Origin: Bryum argenteum
Lineage: Eukaryota > Streptophyta > Bryopsida > Bryales > Bryaceae
NCBI GenBank assembly: GCA_037043015.1
Contig: CM073321.1
Span: 36,372,101-36,436,100 of the forward strand
Length of the DNA stretch: 64,000 nt
Direction of reading: 5' to 3'
Shown here: in pieces, positions 10,891 through 22,795 of the stretch
Layout: each line of letters begins with the position of its first letter
Numbering within the stretch: position 1 is the stretch's first letter
Position numbers and translations under genes: made by a program
Notes under the pieces: model-generated
What the model saw: only the letters and a program-made list of their open reading frames with translations
Databases searched by the model: none
What the model was told of the DNA's origin: nothing

Positions 10891-11279
10891 TTTGAATATA
10901 TTAGGCGGCAACGATGTTTCAGCGGGAAACTAATTTTGGAAGGAAACCCATTTCTAAATATGGATTTTTTATATTTTGCAAACGATTGTGTCTTAAATCT
11001 TTCTCCATAAAATTAAATATTTCATACATAACTATGACTTGTGGAAAAAAAGTTCAAATTCGTATTCATATATTTATTGAATAAATATAATAATTACAAA
11101 ATTAGAGTAACTAGTGTAATTGAGAACATTCCATTGACAAATCTTTACTTAAATAGGCCTAATCAATAGAATCAAATATGTGGTACACTACTTACAAAAA
11201 ATACCTTTAAAAAACATAGAATACTTATGGAATAAAAATAGCACAAATAAATGGGCATATGAATAAATATAAATATACA

Positions 11280-11444
11280 TATTATGTTAAATACATAATA
11301 TTTCAATTCAAGTATAATTGATTTTTGATATAAATTTGATAACAAATTTAGCATTTATTGTGCTAAACTAATATAGAATGAAAAAAGTGCAATTACATTC
11401 ACATAAGAGTAAAAATATATATAGGAATAAATAATTTATGTATA

Positions 11445-11480
<36 letters not shown>

Positions 11481-11665
11481 TAGATAGATACGAGTATAAA
11501 TGTTAAATACATTATATCTTTACTCAATTATAATTGTTTATAACATAAATTTGAATACAAATTAAGCATTTATTGTGCTATCTTAATATAGAATGAAAAA
11601 AGCTCAATTACATGCCCATGAGAGTACAAATAAATATAGGAATAAATAAAAAAATAAAAAAATAA

Positions 11666-11702
<37 letters not shown>

Positions 11703-12330
11703 TAAAAATTTATATGAATAAATATTTAAGTACGTATATATATACATAGATACTAGTATAGAAGTCAACTTTATAAAATCTTGATTCAATTATATTCGAT
11801 AATAACATAAATTTGATTATATATTGAGCATTTATTGTGCTATCTTAATAAAGAATAAGGAAAGTGCAACTATATGCCCATATGAGTTCAAATATGTATA
11901 TATATAAATAAACAAATAAATACATGTATACATAAATATAGATATATATATATATATATATGAGTACAAATGTATATGAATAAATAAATAAGTACGTATA
12001 TATACATAGACACTAGTATAGAAGTTAAATTCATATAATCTTAATTCAGTTATATTCGATAATAACATAAATTTGATTATATATTGAACACTTACTGTGC
12101 TATCTTAATATAGAATAAGGAAAGCGCAACTATATGCTCATACAAGTTCAAATATGTATATATATGAATAGATAAATAAATAAATGTACGTATATATAGA
12201 TAGATATACGAGTACAAATATATATATAAATAAATAAATAAGTACGTATATATATACATAGATACTTATGTAGAAGATAAATTCATAAAATCTTAATTCA
12301 ATTATATTAATTTCAAGATAAAGTTGAATA
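11280..12330. repeat. AT-rich tandem repeats with microsatellites
   Basis: Four related units of about 216-261 bp share a phrase like GCATTTATTGTGCTATCTTAATATAGAATGAA at about 11351, 11567, 11828 and 12087. Inside the units are expanded TA, ATAC (11440-11475), GATA and AAATAA runs of different lengths. The block lies in the non-coding centre of element A. The small hydrophobic frames here are microsatellite translations. Confidence 0.8.
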
Positions 12331-12624
12331 CAAATTAAGAAACGAAGGTAATTCTCTCTATATTTACTCTAGTTCGTTTTGTCATGTGTTTTTTGTTTTT
12401 AACGAAACACTACATTAAATAATATATTAGCAACATCATTAGTATTTTAATGTTATACTCCTAGTATAGAAGTTATAACAATTGTGCATGATCAACATTT
12501 ACATAGCATTTGAGTGTTAATAATTAAGTTATAATTCCCCATTGTGAGAGGCCATGTCTACACGTATCCATTTTAGCAATGGTGACTTTACTAGTATATA
12601 TATTGTCACGGACATACATTAGAA

Positions 12625-12735
12625 ACTTCTAGAAGATGGAGAAGCGTCTCGGAGCGTCTCAGAAGGCGCTTGAGAAGTCTCGGATGTCGCTTGAGAAGTC
12701 TCGAAAGTCGCTTGAGAAGTCTCAGAAGAAGCTTC
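12625..12735. repeat. Short tandem repeat, GCTTGAGAAGTCTC type
   Basis: Three clear units of about 24 bp (CGCTTGAGAAGTCTCGGATGT and variants), preceded by two diverged ones (AAGCGTCTCGGAGCGTCTCAG). The block is GC-richer than its AT-rich surroundings. Confidence 0.7.
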
Positions 12736-12777
12736 CTATGTGGTAGTATATATAGGAGGCAACATAAATAAATAAAA

Positions 12778-12990
12778 AGCAACAAGAAAATAAACATGCA
12801 CACATAAAAATAATAAGCTTCATAATCTTTGAAAAGTTGGTAGATAGGAGATATGTTTTTATCTTGAGCGTCAAGAGGACAACGAGGACCTTACTAGTTT
12901 AGGGTTAGTTAAGAAATAAGTACTGAGATATGAGCATTATCAATGTTGAATTAATACTTGAGTGTTGACAATGAAATAATAATGATTGTT
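12778..12990. repeat. Direct repeat, left copy
   Basis: This stretch (CAACAAGAAAATAAAC ... GATATGAGCATTATCAA ... GTGTTGACAAT) recurs about 805 bp downstream at 13583-13780 with roughly 80-85 percent similarity by eye. The direct repeat lies in the non-coding centre of element A. Confidence 0.65.
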
Positions 12991-13582
12991 TATTATTGTT
13001 TGTATCTAACTCATATAAATACCTATAGACATTTACTTTGTAATTATCCGTTAACTCCTAATGATCTAAGATGACCAGATCAAGCTTTTGCTATTTTGGG
13101 TACTGTAGATGAATAGGTTGAAAGTAATAGTTTAGTTTAAATTTTTTGATGGATGCTCCCTCTACTCCAAAGTTTATATGGTTAATTTTGCAAAGCCAAT
13201 TTCCAGTTTGTGAGTCTTGTCTTGTTTTTGAACTACGTATACTCGAGTAAAGAACAGATACAAACATAATTATAATAAACATAGTATTGTTTGAAAGAAT
13301 TGTAGACACATGATACTTTTTTAGCTTCTACGTCTTGTTGATAGGGACATTTCTTGTATAAGAGAGTTGGGTTATCACTGATAGATCTGGCGATCCTTCC
13401 TATCAACCTACGTACCTTTCTCCTACAAACATTCCTACCTATCTAACTACCTACCTACCAGCATACAAACGTACTTACCTACTCACTTACTTTTTATGCT
13501 TTTTGGATTACATAAAAACAAAATGTCAACAAAGCAAAAATAACGAACCAAAAAGAACGAAAAATAATTTTAAAAAAAAAAC

Positions 13583-13785
13583 CAACAAGAAAATAAACAC
13601 GCACGGATAAAAATAATGAGCAGGACAACATCTTAGAAGTTGGTGGAGAGAGGATAATTTTTTTGCTTCCTTCTCCAGTCAACGATGACCTTATTGGTTT
13701 AGAGAACGTTAACTAATGGGTAGTGGGATATGAGCATTATCAAAGTTGAATTAGTGCTTGGGTGTTGACAATTAAATAATGTATT
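13583..13785. repeat. Direct repeat, right copy
   Basis: Second copy of the repeat at 12778-12990. Between the copies (13380-13490) is a run of CTACCTAC-like phrases. No coding sequence is seen between 12.99 and 14.04 kb. Confidence 0.65.
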
Positions 13786-14039
13786 TTTTTTTGAGTTTGT
13801 ATCTTATTTCAATATATAACTACACACAACTTTTTAGTAATTAAAACATGGTATTTCCGCTAAAACGTTTTATCGAATACTACACGTACTATTGTAAAGT
13901 GTTAGGGAGCCTAAATGTTTACGATACAATACATATAGTGTTAGAATAGGCATTTACTGAACTAATCTTCTTTTCAAAAAAGTAAACTAGAAAAAATAGT
14001 TAGAAATTAGTGAAAAATGGTATGGAATTTAGTGTAGTG

Positions 14040-15318
14040 TAGAGACGGGCAGACATGAAAAGGGCAAGAAATTGCTGGCCGGAGCAATATTCGGCGCGGG
14101 CAAAGTGTAAGGTGGCCCGAGTAGGCGGAGGCAGTGTTAAAGGCAGCCCGAGCAAGATTAGGGGCAGCCCGCTCGAATTGTGGCCGGGAACGGAGAGTGG
14201 GGGGCTAGGGTTTGGCCCCCACTGTAATCCTCGTCTTTCTCGCTTCTGCGCTCCGCATGCTTGTTTTTGTCTGTCGGCAAATTAGTTTGTGTTTTCTTGA
14301 ATTCTCGCTATCGCTACCTTCTGGCCTCGAAAGTCGCTAGCTCCTAGCCTCAAAAGTAACTATCTCCTGGCCTCGAAGGTCCTGTTCGTTCATGTTTATA
14401 TAGTCCTTGTTATCTACTCGCCTGTCTTTGTACATTCTCCTAGACGCTTCTTGCTCTGCTCTCCGACGCTTTTTGCTTCTCTTAGCTCTGCGCCTCAACC
14501 CTGTTGGCTTACGAAGGTGTAGACTTCTCTTGCGCGACGTTGTTGGCTTGTGAAGCTGTCTTCTATGCCTCGAAGTGTCTGCTTTTCGAGATTTTCGCGG
14601 CATCAAGTGAGTCGCTTGTTTCAACGGCGCTTTTGCAGCTTTGCCATCGCTCACCCAAGTTCCCGAACTTCACGACCTTCTCTGTAAGTTAATTGCCACT
14701 GTTAGTAACTTTTGGTTTGCAATTTCATTCTGTGGTGTTTGCTTATTTTGTTCATTTCTGTCAGTTTTCCAAACTTCGAGAGTTGAATTTGACTAGCTTT
14801 TAGGATCCTTGAAATTTGAGTGACTACTTTGGAAAAAATGAGGAGGAACTTTGAATGTAGATGTCTGATTTAGGAGAAAAAGAGGAAACTGGCTTGCTGG
14901 AGCTGGTTCATAAAATTTCTGAACCCTAATTTTTAAGAGGAGCTCTGGAATTTGAATGTTCAAAAAAAAAGGGTGGATGTTTTTGAGCTGTTTAGGGTTG
15001 ATTCGGAGCGGTTCACAAACCCGTTCAATTGCTAATTGGTGAGAGTTGTCAATGAGGTTGTACTCAGTGATTTTAGATAATTAGAATGCGTATGTTGACT
15101 TCCAGATCATCGATTTGTGAATCAATTGCAATTGAATTGGTCTACTATGATATTTTTCCATACTTGAATCTGCGTTACTGTTGAGAATTTTGTTATGAAT
15201 CAGTCATTGTAAATTTTCTTGTTCTAATCATTCATTGTTTGCTTTAGGATTAGGACAAAGCCGAGGCTTGTTCAATTAATTTTGGAATCCACAGTCTAGA
15301 AGGGAAGCAGACAAAAGA
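14040..15318 (+). promoter_or_regulatory. Probable promoter and 5' leader of the A large-protein gene
   Basis: Base composition shifts to GC-richer sequence from 14045 to 14690, then returns to AT/GT-rich intron-like sequence, and the first proposed ATG is at 15319. A donor-like TCTCT|GTAAGT near 14682 suggests that a 5' untranslated exon ends there. The frame at 14055-14285 and the basic frame on the other strand (14337-14654) have no motif and I treat them as chance. Confidence 0.35.
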
Positions 15319-15512
15319 ATGGGTGAGTAATCACTACTTTAATCTCGCTCAATCTGACTAAGTTGTAGCAGAATAGTTTGGCATTGGATTTCTCTGTTCG
15401 CATATTATTCAAAATACAAGTATTGTACATACTTAGCGTAGAGAACAGTTCAGCTCGATTCAACCGTAGTCAAGTTGTGTTGATGTTCGAAAGATTCAAT
15501 AAAGATCAGCAG

Positions 15513-16510
15513 TTCAACTTGACCGGAGTTGAATTGGAAACACATTTTATTACCTGTGCATACCAACACCAGTATAGAATACAATCAGATTCAACTCGGG
15601 CAGAGTTGAATTTTCCATTCAATTCATTTCTGAGAGTTAAAACGCGAGTTCTCGGACCAAAGAGAATTCAACTCGACCCGAGTTGAATCTGTGATCCAGA
15701 ATCCTCTTAACGGTCAATGTCAAATTAAACTTGAACAATTCAACTCGATTCGAGTTGAATCAAGAAAACACGAGATGTGAGGGTGCTCCAATGCTTCCGC
15801 TATAACATTGACGTAGTAGATCCAATCAGTCTCTTCAACTCGAACAATTTAACTCGACTTGAGTTGAATCGATAAATTACTAGCTACAATCGCAGTGTAC
15901 ATATTCAACTCGATACGAGTTGAATCAGAGTTGCGCGTGTGAGCAACTAGAAAATTCTTCAACTCGACTCGAGTTGAATCGATAAATTCCTAGCAATGGT
16001 ATTGTGGTACATATTCAACTCGATTTGAGTTGAATAACGGTAGCGCACGTGCGTAACTAGAAGAATAATCCAACTCGATTGGGGTTGAAGTAGAAAGATT
16101 ATGTACGTTTCTTCAAGCAGTTAAAAAAGCACCATAATATTCAACTCGAGTCGAGTTGAATTATTTAAGCATAGGAATCACTAAATGCAGACACGGTATC
16201 CATATAGTTGAAACATGACATGACAAACTCAACTGAAGTATAGCACAAATCCTCTGACTAAATAAGACAGGAACATGAGTGTATACAATCAACTCGATTC
16301 GAGTTGAAATGAAGAAGATTTATCTTCAAGTATAATTCAACTCGACTCAAGTTGAAAGTATTCAAGCACTGTATGAGGAGATCACAACACTCCTCGAAAA
16401 ATACATTCAACTCAAATCAAGTTGAATTTTACTTCTGTGGACAGTTGCTAACGATATTTGTAATGTAGTAGAAACGGAAAGAATGCTATTTCAACTCGAT
16501 TCGAGTTGAA
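15513..16510. repeat. A-type palindrome array in first intron
   Basis: About fifteen sites between 15513 and 16510 (15513, 15590, 15667, 15739, 15848, 15904, 15958, 16014, 16069, 16140, 16288, 16336, 16406, 16490 and weaker ones). Spacing is often 54-80 bp. Roughly five are perfect. The array fills the intron between the tiny first exon (15319-15322) and exon 2 (16568). Spacer phrases repeat partly (GATAAATT.CTAGC..., GCGC.CGTG.G.AACTAGAA), so the array grew by local duplication. Confidence 0.92.
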
Positions 16511-18006
16511 TACTAATCCTTGCAATACGTACGGATAAATACTCATTTGGCCCCTCTGTCTCATCAGGAGAAATTAATCCAAAGGAGAGACTCTCGGCAT
16601 TCTTCAAGCTCTATGTTCGTGATGGCGACAGCGAAGTCGCAGACCCAGAAATATTTGGCGACATGTGGGTGCACACAGAGCCTTTGGATGTCGAATAGTG
16701 GAGTATGCTTCTCACACCGCACACGGACAAGCTGGCTATCGTCACCAAGTACAGGGGAGCAGAGTGCAACCTTCCTATCAATTTGGAGGAGAACATCATC
16801 GATGTCGTTGTCCACAACACGCACTGGATCTGCATGACGTGCATCGTGGACGACCCCACTCAAGACACAACTCTGGACCAAGCCTACAGGTACACTTACA
16901 TGATCGACACTATAAAGATAGATTTTGACATTTGGGCTCATGTCGATAAGAAATTCTCAGTACGATCCCTTGGCAAAAAATGTCGAACAATTGCGAGTTT
17001 TCAGTACATTCACAACCGATCTTAGTAACCAGCAACCCCCAAGTGTTCTCGCCCCTCGTCTCTGATTATTGGTCAGTTCCATGGTGAACTTCAAGGCAAA
17101 GCTGCAACGCAAGAAGATTCTAATGCAGCCCCTTTGTCTGACGCAAGAAGTAAGCATGCACAGTGGCAGCCACGAGTCGATTCTATATCAGACTCCTGAG
17201 ACGTCGGGATCAAAGAGGCGCAAGGCAAATCCGTCCCAAACACAGCGGGGGCCGACACCAAAGAAGATCAAATCAGTCACGACGAAGAAGTCGACCCTGG
17301 CCACTCCCAGGGAGATTGATCAGGTGAGCTTAGTGTCGGCCTTTACAGACGTCCCAATTGACAGTGTAGAGAAAGTTGTCGATTACAAAGAGTTTATGAA
17401 TGTCTTCAAGAACTACTGGGCTCTTTACCAGGACTCTTACATCTTCGGCTTAGATGTCACTTTTGAGATTCCGATCAAGCGTCTCTTTACCCCCTTCCCA
17501 GACTTGAACATCCGGAACCTCGAGCAGGAAAAAGTCAAGCACACAATGCATTTCCTGATTGAGATGTGCGATAAAGAGAAGAAGAACACTCTCTGCGACT
17601 TCCCCAAGAATAGCTCATAAAACTCCAATCTTGGGAGGAGATACAGAACGGGGAGTTCTACATGGTCAATAGACAACACTGTGTCGAGTCCTCCAAGCAA
17701 TTGCAAAACATGCTAGATGTAGATGTGAAGATCAGGGACGCTTTTAAGGCCTGGGACTGCTTTGTAGTATCAAATGAAGATAAGTCCATCATTAGGAGAA
17801 TCTCCGCGTTCTACAACAGGGTCAACCACTTCATGAATACAAATCCAACGTGGGCGACAAACATCATCGGGGCGCGGGAGCTGTGGAAAAGCCTCGGTAG
17901 ACCGGAGAATCCAAAAGAGGCTACTGAGGTTGGCAGGACCGTCACAGAGAAGGCCTCGAAGGGCAAGAAACCAGCTAAGGACGCTTTCAACGTATGTGCA
18001 ACTCCA

Positions 18007-18103
18007 TTCAACTTGATTCGAGTTGAATTGTGTCCTACAATACTAACGATGATATTTCGATTCCATTCCAGTAGTAACCTATTTCAACTCGACTCGAGTT
18101 AAA
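18007..18103. repeat. A-type palindromes in intron 2
   Basis: Two sites, 18007-18027 and 18083-18103, lie just inside the intron that starts at donor 17992. The corresponding B introns carry B-type palindromes at the same gene position (26882-27035 and 51020-51248). Confidence 0.88.
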
Positions 18104-19521
18104 TATCTAAGTCAATATCGTACTTGGTTGATAGAGGAGTTCATAGAAGCTGTCAAGCTTAGATTTACTCTGATTGACGTTAAGAGCGCCTAGAAAGCAG
18201 TAATAGCAAGCAAGGCGGCCAGATAACAAAGCTCAACATCCAAAATGAGCTTAAAATCATCTGTGCTCCTAATGATGTCTACGGCTCTGGCTTGAGCTTA
18301 TCTTGGCAGCATCCCAAGGGGAGCTCATCGACCTCGACACACGAAGGAAGATGAAGGAGTTGGGGAAGTGGGAGGCAGAGTATGGAAACATCTCCAGGGA
18401 TTTCTTCAAATGGATCGGCAAGACAAGCTACCTCTAGCTCAAGCGATTAGCCGAGCATATGCTGAACAAACCGAACCTGAAACGGTCATACACATACCCC
18501 AAAGTCACGTTGAAGCAGATGAAAGGTGTGTTTGTAGATTGCTACAGCACTTACGACCGGCTGGAGCGCTGCAAGAGGAAGACCATCGTGAAGCGCGTGA
18601 TTGACAACATGCGCCCTGACTTAATGCTGATCAGCACGAGTCGGGACTTCAAGAAGGAGAGCTGGAAGAAATTCAAGATTGATTTCAAGATAACGCCAGC
18701 TACACTGAACGTTCTATTTACAAATCCCGAGGAGATGTTCTTTGCGCGCTCCAAATTCCTTAGCAACAAGAACAAGTCCAGAGAAGTATTCTCGCCGTAT
18801 GCAGCAGAGTTCTTCAGAGTCTTTCTCACCAACAAGGGGAAGTTTCAGGTTCCAAAGGGCGAGGCAAACTTCAGGGCCTACAACCTGGAGGACGATGTGC
18901 TGGAGGAATGGCACGATGACTCTTGGAACAAACTATCTTCCAAGAGAATCAAGGTCGGGATTATGGACTTCCGTAATCTCCCCGGAGCACAGGAGGTATC
19001 AGCTTCATCAAGCTTCTCATCAGGCTTGTTCTTCTACAACGTCCTCTAAGTCCTCAAGTCTATCACGGACCTGGTGGTTACGGAAATCCCCGTTTGGGTT
19101 TGGATCTCCGGAAGTGGGGATGCTCTGGCGAAGATTAAGATTCACCTCGATAGTTGCGAGTTTGGAAAGAACTACAAGATTGAGTATGCGGAATATATTC
19201 CGGCTCTATATGAGCGACTCGAGGATCAAACCCTGTCGACCAAGAAGGCCAAGGATCATGTCCAGATCCTCTTCTTCTTTTGTAAATCGCAAAAATTGAA
19301 GATTCCAAACCTCCCGAAGTTCTTCCCGGCCCCCGACACTCCATAGTTCAACATCTGCTGGAGATACATCAAACTTGAGTACCGTATTTATAATACGGAA
19401 TTGAGAATGGAGTTCAACCTGAAGCTACTTGATCTATTCTGCAAGAAAGGGGATGCGATCCTCAGTGTTTTTGGAGGCGGAAAGCTCTACTGTGCGGCCT
19501 GGATAAGGACATCCTTTATAT

Positions 19522-19865
19522 TTCAACTCGATTCGAGTTGAATATTTTGACATGACTCTGTTGCTGTCTTAGTTCGTTGTATTTAACTGGAGTCGAGTTC
19601 AGTGCGCACTTCAGTATCTAGGGATCATTTTACACTAACTTGGATTCTATTCAACTCGACTCAAATTGAACGGATTATTTAGTCTGCTACGAAACCATGT
19701 TTTTTCATACGTTTTAAATTTAAATCGACTTGAGTTGAATGTATTCTTTGCTGGCACTTAGAGTTCATATTTGGTATTCAACTCGAGTCGTGTTAAATGC
19801 GAACATGAGATTAGTATAATACTGCTCTCACACGCCAGCTCCGTTTCAACTGGAATCGAGTTAAA
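19522..19865. repeat. A-type palindromes in intron 3
   Basis: Six sites at about 19522 (perfect), 19582, 19650, 19719, 19777 and 19845, 50-70 bp apart, between the exon ending near 19508 and the exon starting after TACTCGCAG at 19911. The donor region reads GGATAAGG instead of a GT donor, consistent with decay. The B counterparts are 25066-25446 and 49204-49583. Confidence 0.88.
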
Positions 19866-20892
19866 CGTACAAGTTATTGACGTGTTCATCTCTTGTTGTG
19901 TCTACTCGCAGATGTGTTTGCTGATGAATTACACGATCAGCTCGAGCGACAAGCACGACGAAGTCGTCAAACTTGCGATGGAGGTCTTCAACTTGGATCG
20001 TCGAGATTTCGAAAGTGGGTACCCAATCAGTGAGGCTTCCGGATCCAGAGAGAGACTGGAACCACCGCCACTCCCCATGAAGGCCGAGAATGGGAAGGCA
20101 AAGAGGAAGGGCAGGGGAGTAGAGTTACCACTTGATGTGAATGACCCAAGACCGATAGTAATCGGGTCAAGTGACAACGATGACGATCCTGACCAAGATG
20201 GTGAGGCCTACGGATTCCAACTTCTGATAACGCCCCAAACTGGACGAGGCTCATCTACTCATCTTCTTCATCCCCATGAACAGGGCTTCTCCAATAGCTC
20301 TCTTCCGGCTTCTACCCCTTCGCCTCAGAAGAAAAGAAGGGAGTCACTATCCGTTGACGCTCTAATGGAAAGGCTCGATAGAATGCAGGAAGAGGCGCAA
20401 GCGTGACAAAGGATTGAAGCTAAAGCAATGCTTGCTCGAGAGCCCGACGGACGCAGAGCCCAGAGATTGGAGGATGAGCACCAATGGAGCGTAATGATGT
20501 CTCAAGCCTTTGAGAGAATACCTGTGATAGTAGTCCAAGCCATTTCACACCTCAATGCAAAGCCGCTCCTCTCGCTTGAAGCAAGTCATAGTGAACCTCT
20601 GCTTCAAACCCACGGGGCCACTCAGTCTTCCGACAGCGGTGCAGCTCGACAAGCATCTCCTCGACATTCCCTCCAAGGCATGCCATTCGAGTCAACTGCA
20701 GCTCCAACACTTGCGGCCAACATCGATCAAGATGTTTGTAGGGATCAAGGTCCATCAAGTCGCTCCATACCCTCGGACCTAGTCGATGTGGAAAGGAAGG
20801 CCGTGGATGACGCAGAGCAGATAGAGACACAGGATGAGACTCTTGATACGAACGTTATCGAATCAGGTTGAACTCCATGATCTAGTCTTTAA

Positions 20893-20913
20893 TTTAACTC
20901 GACTAGAGTTGAA
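20893..20913. repeat. A-type palindrome between the two plus-strand genes
   Basis: A single near-perfect site with central C and one mismatch, 20 bp after the stop of the large-protein gene and before the FCP1-like gene. Both B copies have one palindrome in the same gap (24037-24057 and 48157-48177). Confidence 0.85.
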
Positions 20914-20974
20914 CTGCACCTTCAATTAATGGCAGATCGCCTGTAGAAGCCTTTGAGAGTTGTTGTTAGCCTAG

Positions 20975-20983
20975 TATATATAT
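20975..20983 (+). promoter_or_regulatory. TATA-like box before the A FCP1-like gene
   Basis: TATATATAT lies in the gap between the two plus-strand genes, about 140 bp before the first coding-like sequence of the FCP1-like gene. The position suits a core promoter, but the motif is common in AT-rich DNA. Confidence 0.3.
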
Positions 20984-21084
20984 TCCCCTAGGACAGTTTT
21001 GTTACATTGGACTTAGTGTTCATTGTGTAAATACTTTTTGTAAATGACGCTGATTGTTGAATGCAGAGTTTGGAATACAATCAT

Positions 21085-21986
21085 ATTTTCTTATACATTT
21101 TCTCCCTCTGATTTCTATGCAAGCTATATTGATTTGCGAAGTGTACCAAATGTATGTTCGTCTTATGAGGTCTCTCCTATGGAAGCCACTAGTCCGATGA
21201 GTCCTTTTTATAGTGAGCCAAGTAACACGGCGCAAGATGATCACATTCCGGATTCATTCTTGCTTGAGGTTCACGTTCCTCTTCCATCCTTGACCGCTGT
21301 ACGAGATTCACAAACAGCTGAAACTCAATTAGAGACGCCGGTAAGCTCTTCCTATACCAAAATCTCATTTTGATTCAATCCATTCTTTATGGGTTCGGTG
21401 TGATCGCATTGTTTGGATTTGGGATTTCTTAGTATTATAGCGATGGTCAGTCTCAAAATGTGGCAGTGCAGTACTTAACTGTCTACACATTTGTCTGCCC
21501 CCCTTCTGAACAGGGGATGAGTCATTCGCACAGTCAGGTAGTTGCAGCCGTACAGGTTGTCCCTCGTTCTAATCCTTCAAAGGTGCCATGCAAGTGGCTC
21601 AATGTCATCCCGGACTTGAACGGTATTCTTTGTGTCTGCAAGGAGAAGAGATTCATGCCAAAGGACCAAGTTTACAACATGGTCGCGAGTGCACATTCCT
21701 CTGTCCTACCTGCTCCGATACGTCCTAAGGCCGTTTTTGTTCGGCCCTTCAGCCTTCATTTTCTTTGTGAGTTGAGTGAAGTTGCGTACGTCTCCGTACG
21801 GCGTTCAATGGTTCATGCAACCACGAAGTCCATATGTGACTACTTGTTCCGGGGTGTGCCATCCCCGTGCCTTATTTGGGGGCAGAACTCATGTGAGGTT
21901 GTCAAGGTTCGTGGACTGCGGAATAAATTGTCCAACTTCAAGTTGAAGGAGACTAATAAGGATCTCTTCCTCAAACCACTCAATAA
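21085..21986 (+). pseudogene. FCP1/HAD phosphatase-like protein, truncated (element A)
   Basis: Exons: a Ser/Pro/Asp-rich N-terminal part to ETQLETP before donor GTAAGC at 21343, a short segment near 21440-21540, and the start of the HAD domain. Motif I is WLNVIPDLNGILC, so the first Asp is present but the usual second acidic residue is Asn. A motif II-like region follows (VSVRRSMVHATTKSICDYLF), then DLFLKPLN, matching DIFLKTMS in the B proteins. After codon KPLNK the sequence changes abruptly into element B's terminal DNA, removing the rest of the domain including the expected IDDSP motif. FCP1-type HAD proteins dephosphorylate phosphoserine in proteins such as the RNA polymerase II tail; activity here is doubtful. 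Confidence 0.7.
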
Positions 21987-22310
21987 AACCTCGTATTCGT
22001 TATATTGGGAAATATGCAGGATTTTGGGAGATTAAAAGGGATTTATGAGGCCTAAAAGCTGTACGATTGGCGCGTAAATTGTACAATTTAAATGACTTGA
22101 TAACCTAAATATGATAGGGAGATGCTATAAACGTGAATTTCGCACTTGTATTGAGTGCGAGGTGTTGTTGAAAAGTGTTGATCGACACAAAAGCCATAGT
22201 ATAAGAGGAGAGTTTGAGAATATTATTGAAATCTCCGAACTTTATATATGATAAATTACTCAAAGAGTAATTAATACATAGTTTATTCATTGTATTCAAA
22301 AGTAATCCAG
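21987..22310. other. Terminal non-coding segment of element B copy 1
   Basis: Shared with 45546-45860 at about 95 percent by eye. It contains AATTGTACAATTTAAATGACTTG and an AT-rich stretch with the inverted pair ATTACTC...GAGTAAT around 22256-22272. This is the probable outer end of the element and/or 3' UTR of the small gene. Confidence 0.45.
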
Positions 22311-22562
22311 CTATCACTACCTAAGGCGTTCCACCATATGCGATGATACGAGACTTTATGAACGCACGTTGACGCTGACGTGTCCATCCGTAATCATTAT
22401 CTTGCATCATAGGGCTATCCAGCAGTCGTTGCAACCGTCGTCTTCGATTATCCTCGATGCCGTTGCAGCTGACTGCATTAATAGACCTCTACTCCGGAGT
22501 GTTGGCCCTACTCCCTCCCCATTGATAAACGAATCTACCGAAGCACGACAACCCTCCTGCGG
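22311..22562 (-). pseudogene. Small element gene, internally deleted (B copy 1)
   Basis: Only the outer pieces of the gene at 45842-46684 remain. Bases corresponding to 46021-46579 of copy 2 (559 bp: most of exon 1, the intron with a palindrome, and the start of exon 2) are absent; the junction is between 22460 and 22461. The left piece corresponds to the Arg-rich end (RRRLQRLLD, RAFIKSRIIAYGG). Confidence 0.65.
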
Positions 22563-22795
22563 AACCTATTATAAATGATTGACACAATAATCGACAGATA
22601 AACAGTTGTCAGTTGAGCTCATTCAGAACATACAATATTCAAAATTAGACTCCTAATTACACTTCACTCTGATCTATACAGTTAACAAAACTTGTTAATT
22701 ACAATGTAGGAAAAACGAAACCAGGGTGAAAAAAAACAGAACTAAAACAAAAATGGATGTACAGCACTCAGTAGACAAGAAGAATAGAATCGTTG

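Larger units (their letters stand above)
15319..20871 (+). pseudogene. Large unrecognised element protein, element A version
   Basis: Multi-exon gene orthologous to 24.17-30.29 kb. Exon 1 is ATGG before a GTGAGT donor at 15323. The acceptor CATCAG precedes 16568 and splicing gives MGEINPKERLSAFFKLY, matching MGESEQRVKGLLAHFFKP in B. Conserved blocks: ISAFYNRVNHF and PTWATNI (about 17810-17880), YPKVTLKQ (18495), SPYAAEFFRVF (18793), GIMDFRNLPGA (18958), and a Ser/acidic C-terminal exon from 19911 (NLDRRDFESGYPIS). Donor AAC|GTATGT is at 17992. There are palindromes in every intron. Stops at 16696 (TAG), about 17618 and 20404, further stops between 18190 and 18440, and frame changes near 19048 show it is dead. 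Function unknown; its regular co-occurrence with the transposase-like gene suggests a role in element mobility or control. Confidence 0.7.
5790..21985. mobile_element. Element A: old giant palindrome-bearing element
   Basis: Element A has the same gene set as the B copies in opposite orientation: a DUF7869-like gene (minus, 5790-7013), a non-coding centre (10.2-15.3 kb), a three-intron large-protein gene (plus, 15319-20871) and an FCP1-like gene (plus, about 21.1-21.98 kb). Its palindromes have half-site TTCAACTCGA instead of B's TTTAGCTCGA. Proteins align to B only at low identity with conserved blocks, so A and B are separate lineages of one family. Nonsense codons, frameshifts, an internal deletion and an LTR-retrotransposon insertion show it is dead. 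Its right end is cut by element B copy 1. Its left end is not defined. Confidence 0.75.

Noticed and set aside
11172-12070. Small membrane proteins
   Set aside because: The hydrophobic frames are translations of TA, ATAC and AAATAA microsatellites within the tandem repeat.
14055-14654. Small genes in the GC-rich leader of element A
   Set aside because: No motif, opposite overlapping frames, and the position corresponds to the untranslated leader of the large-protein gene.
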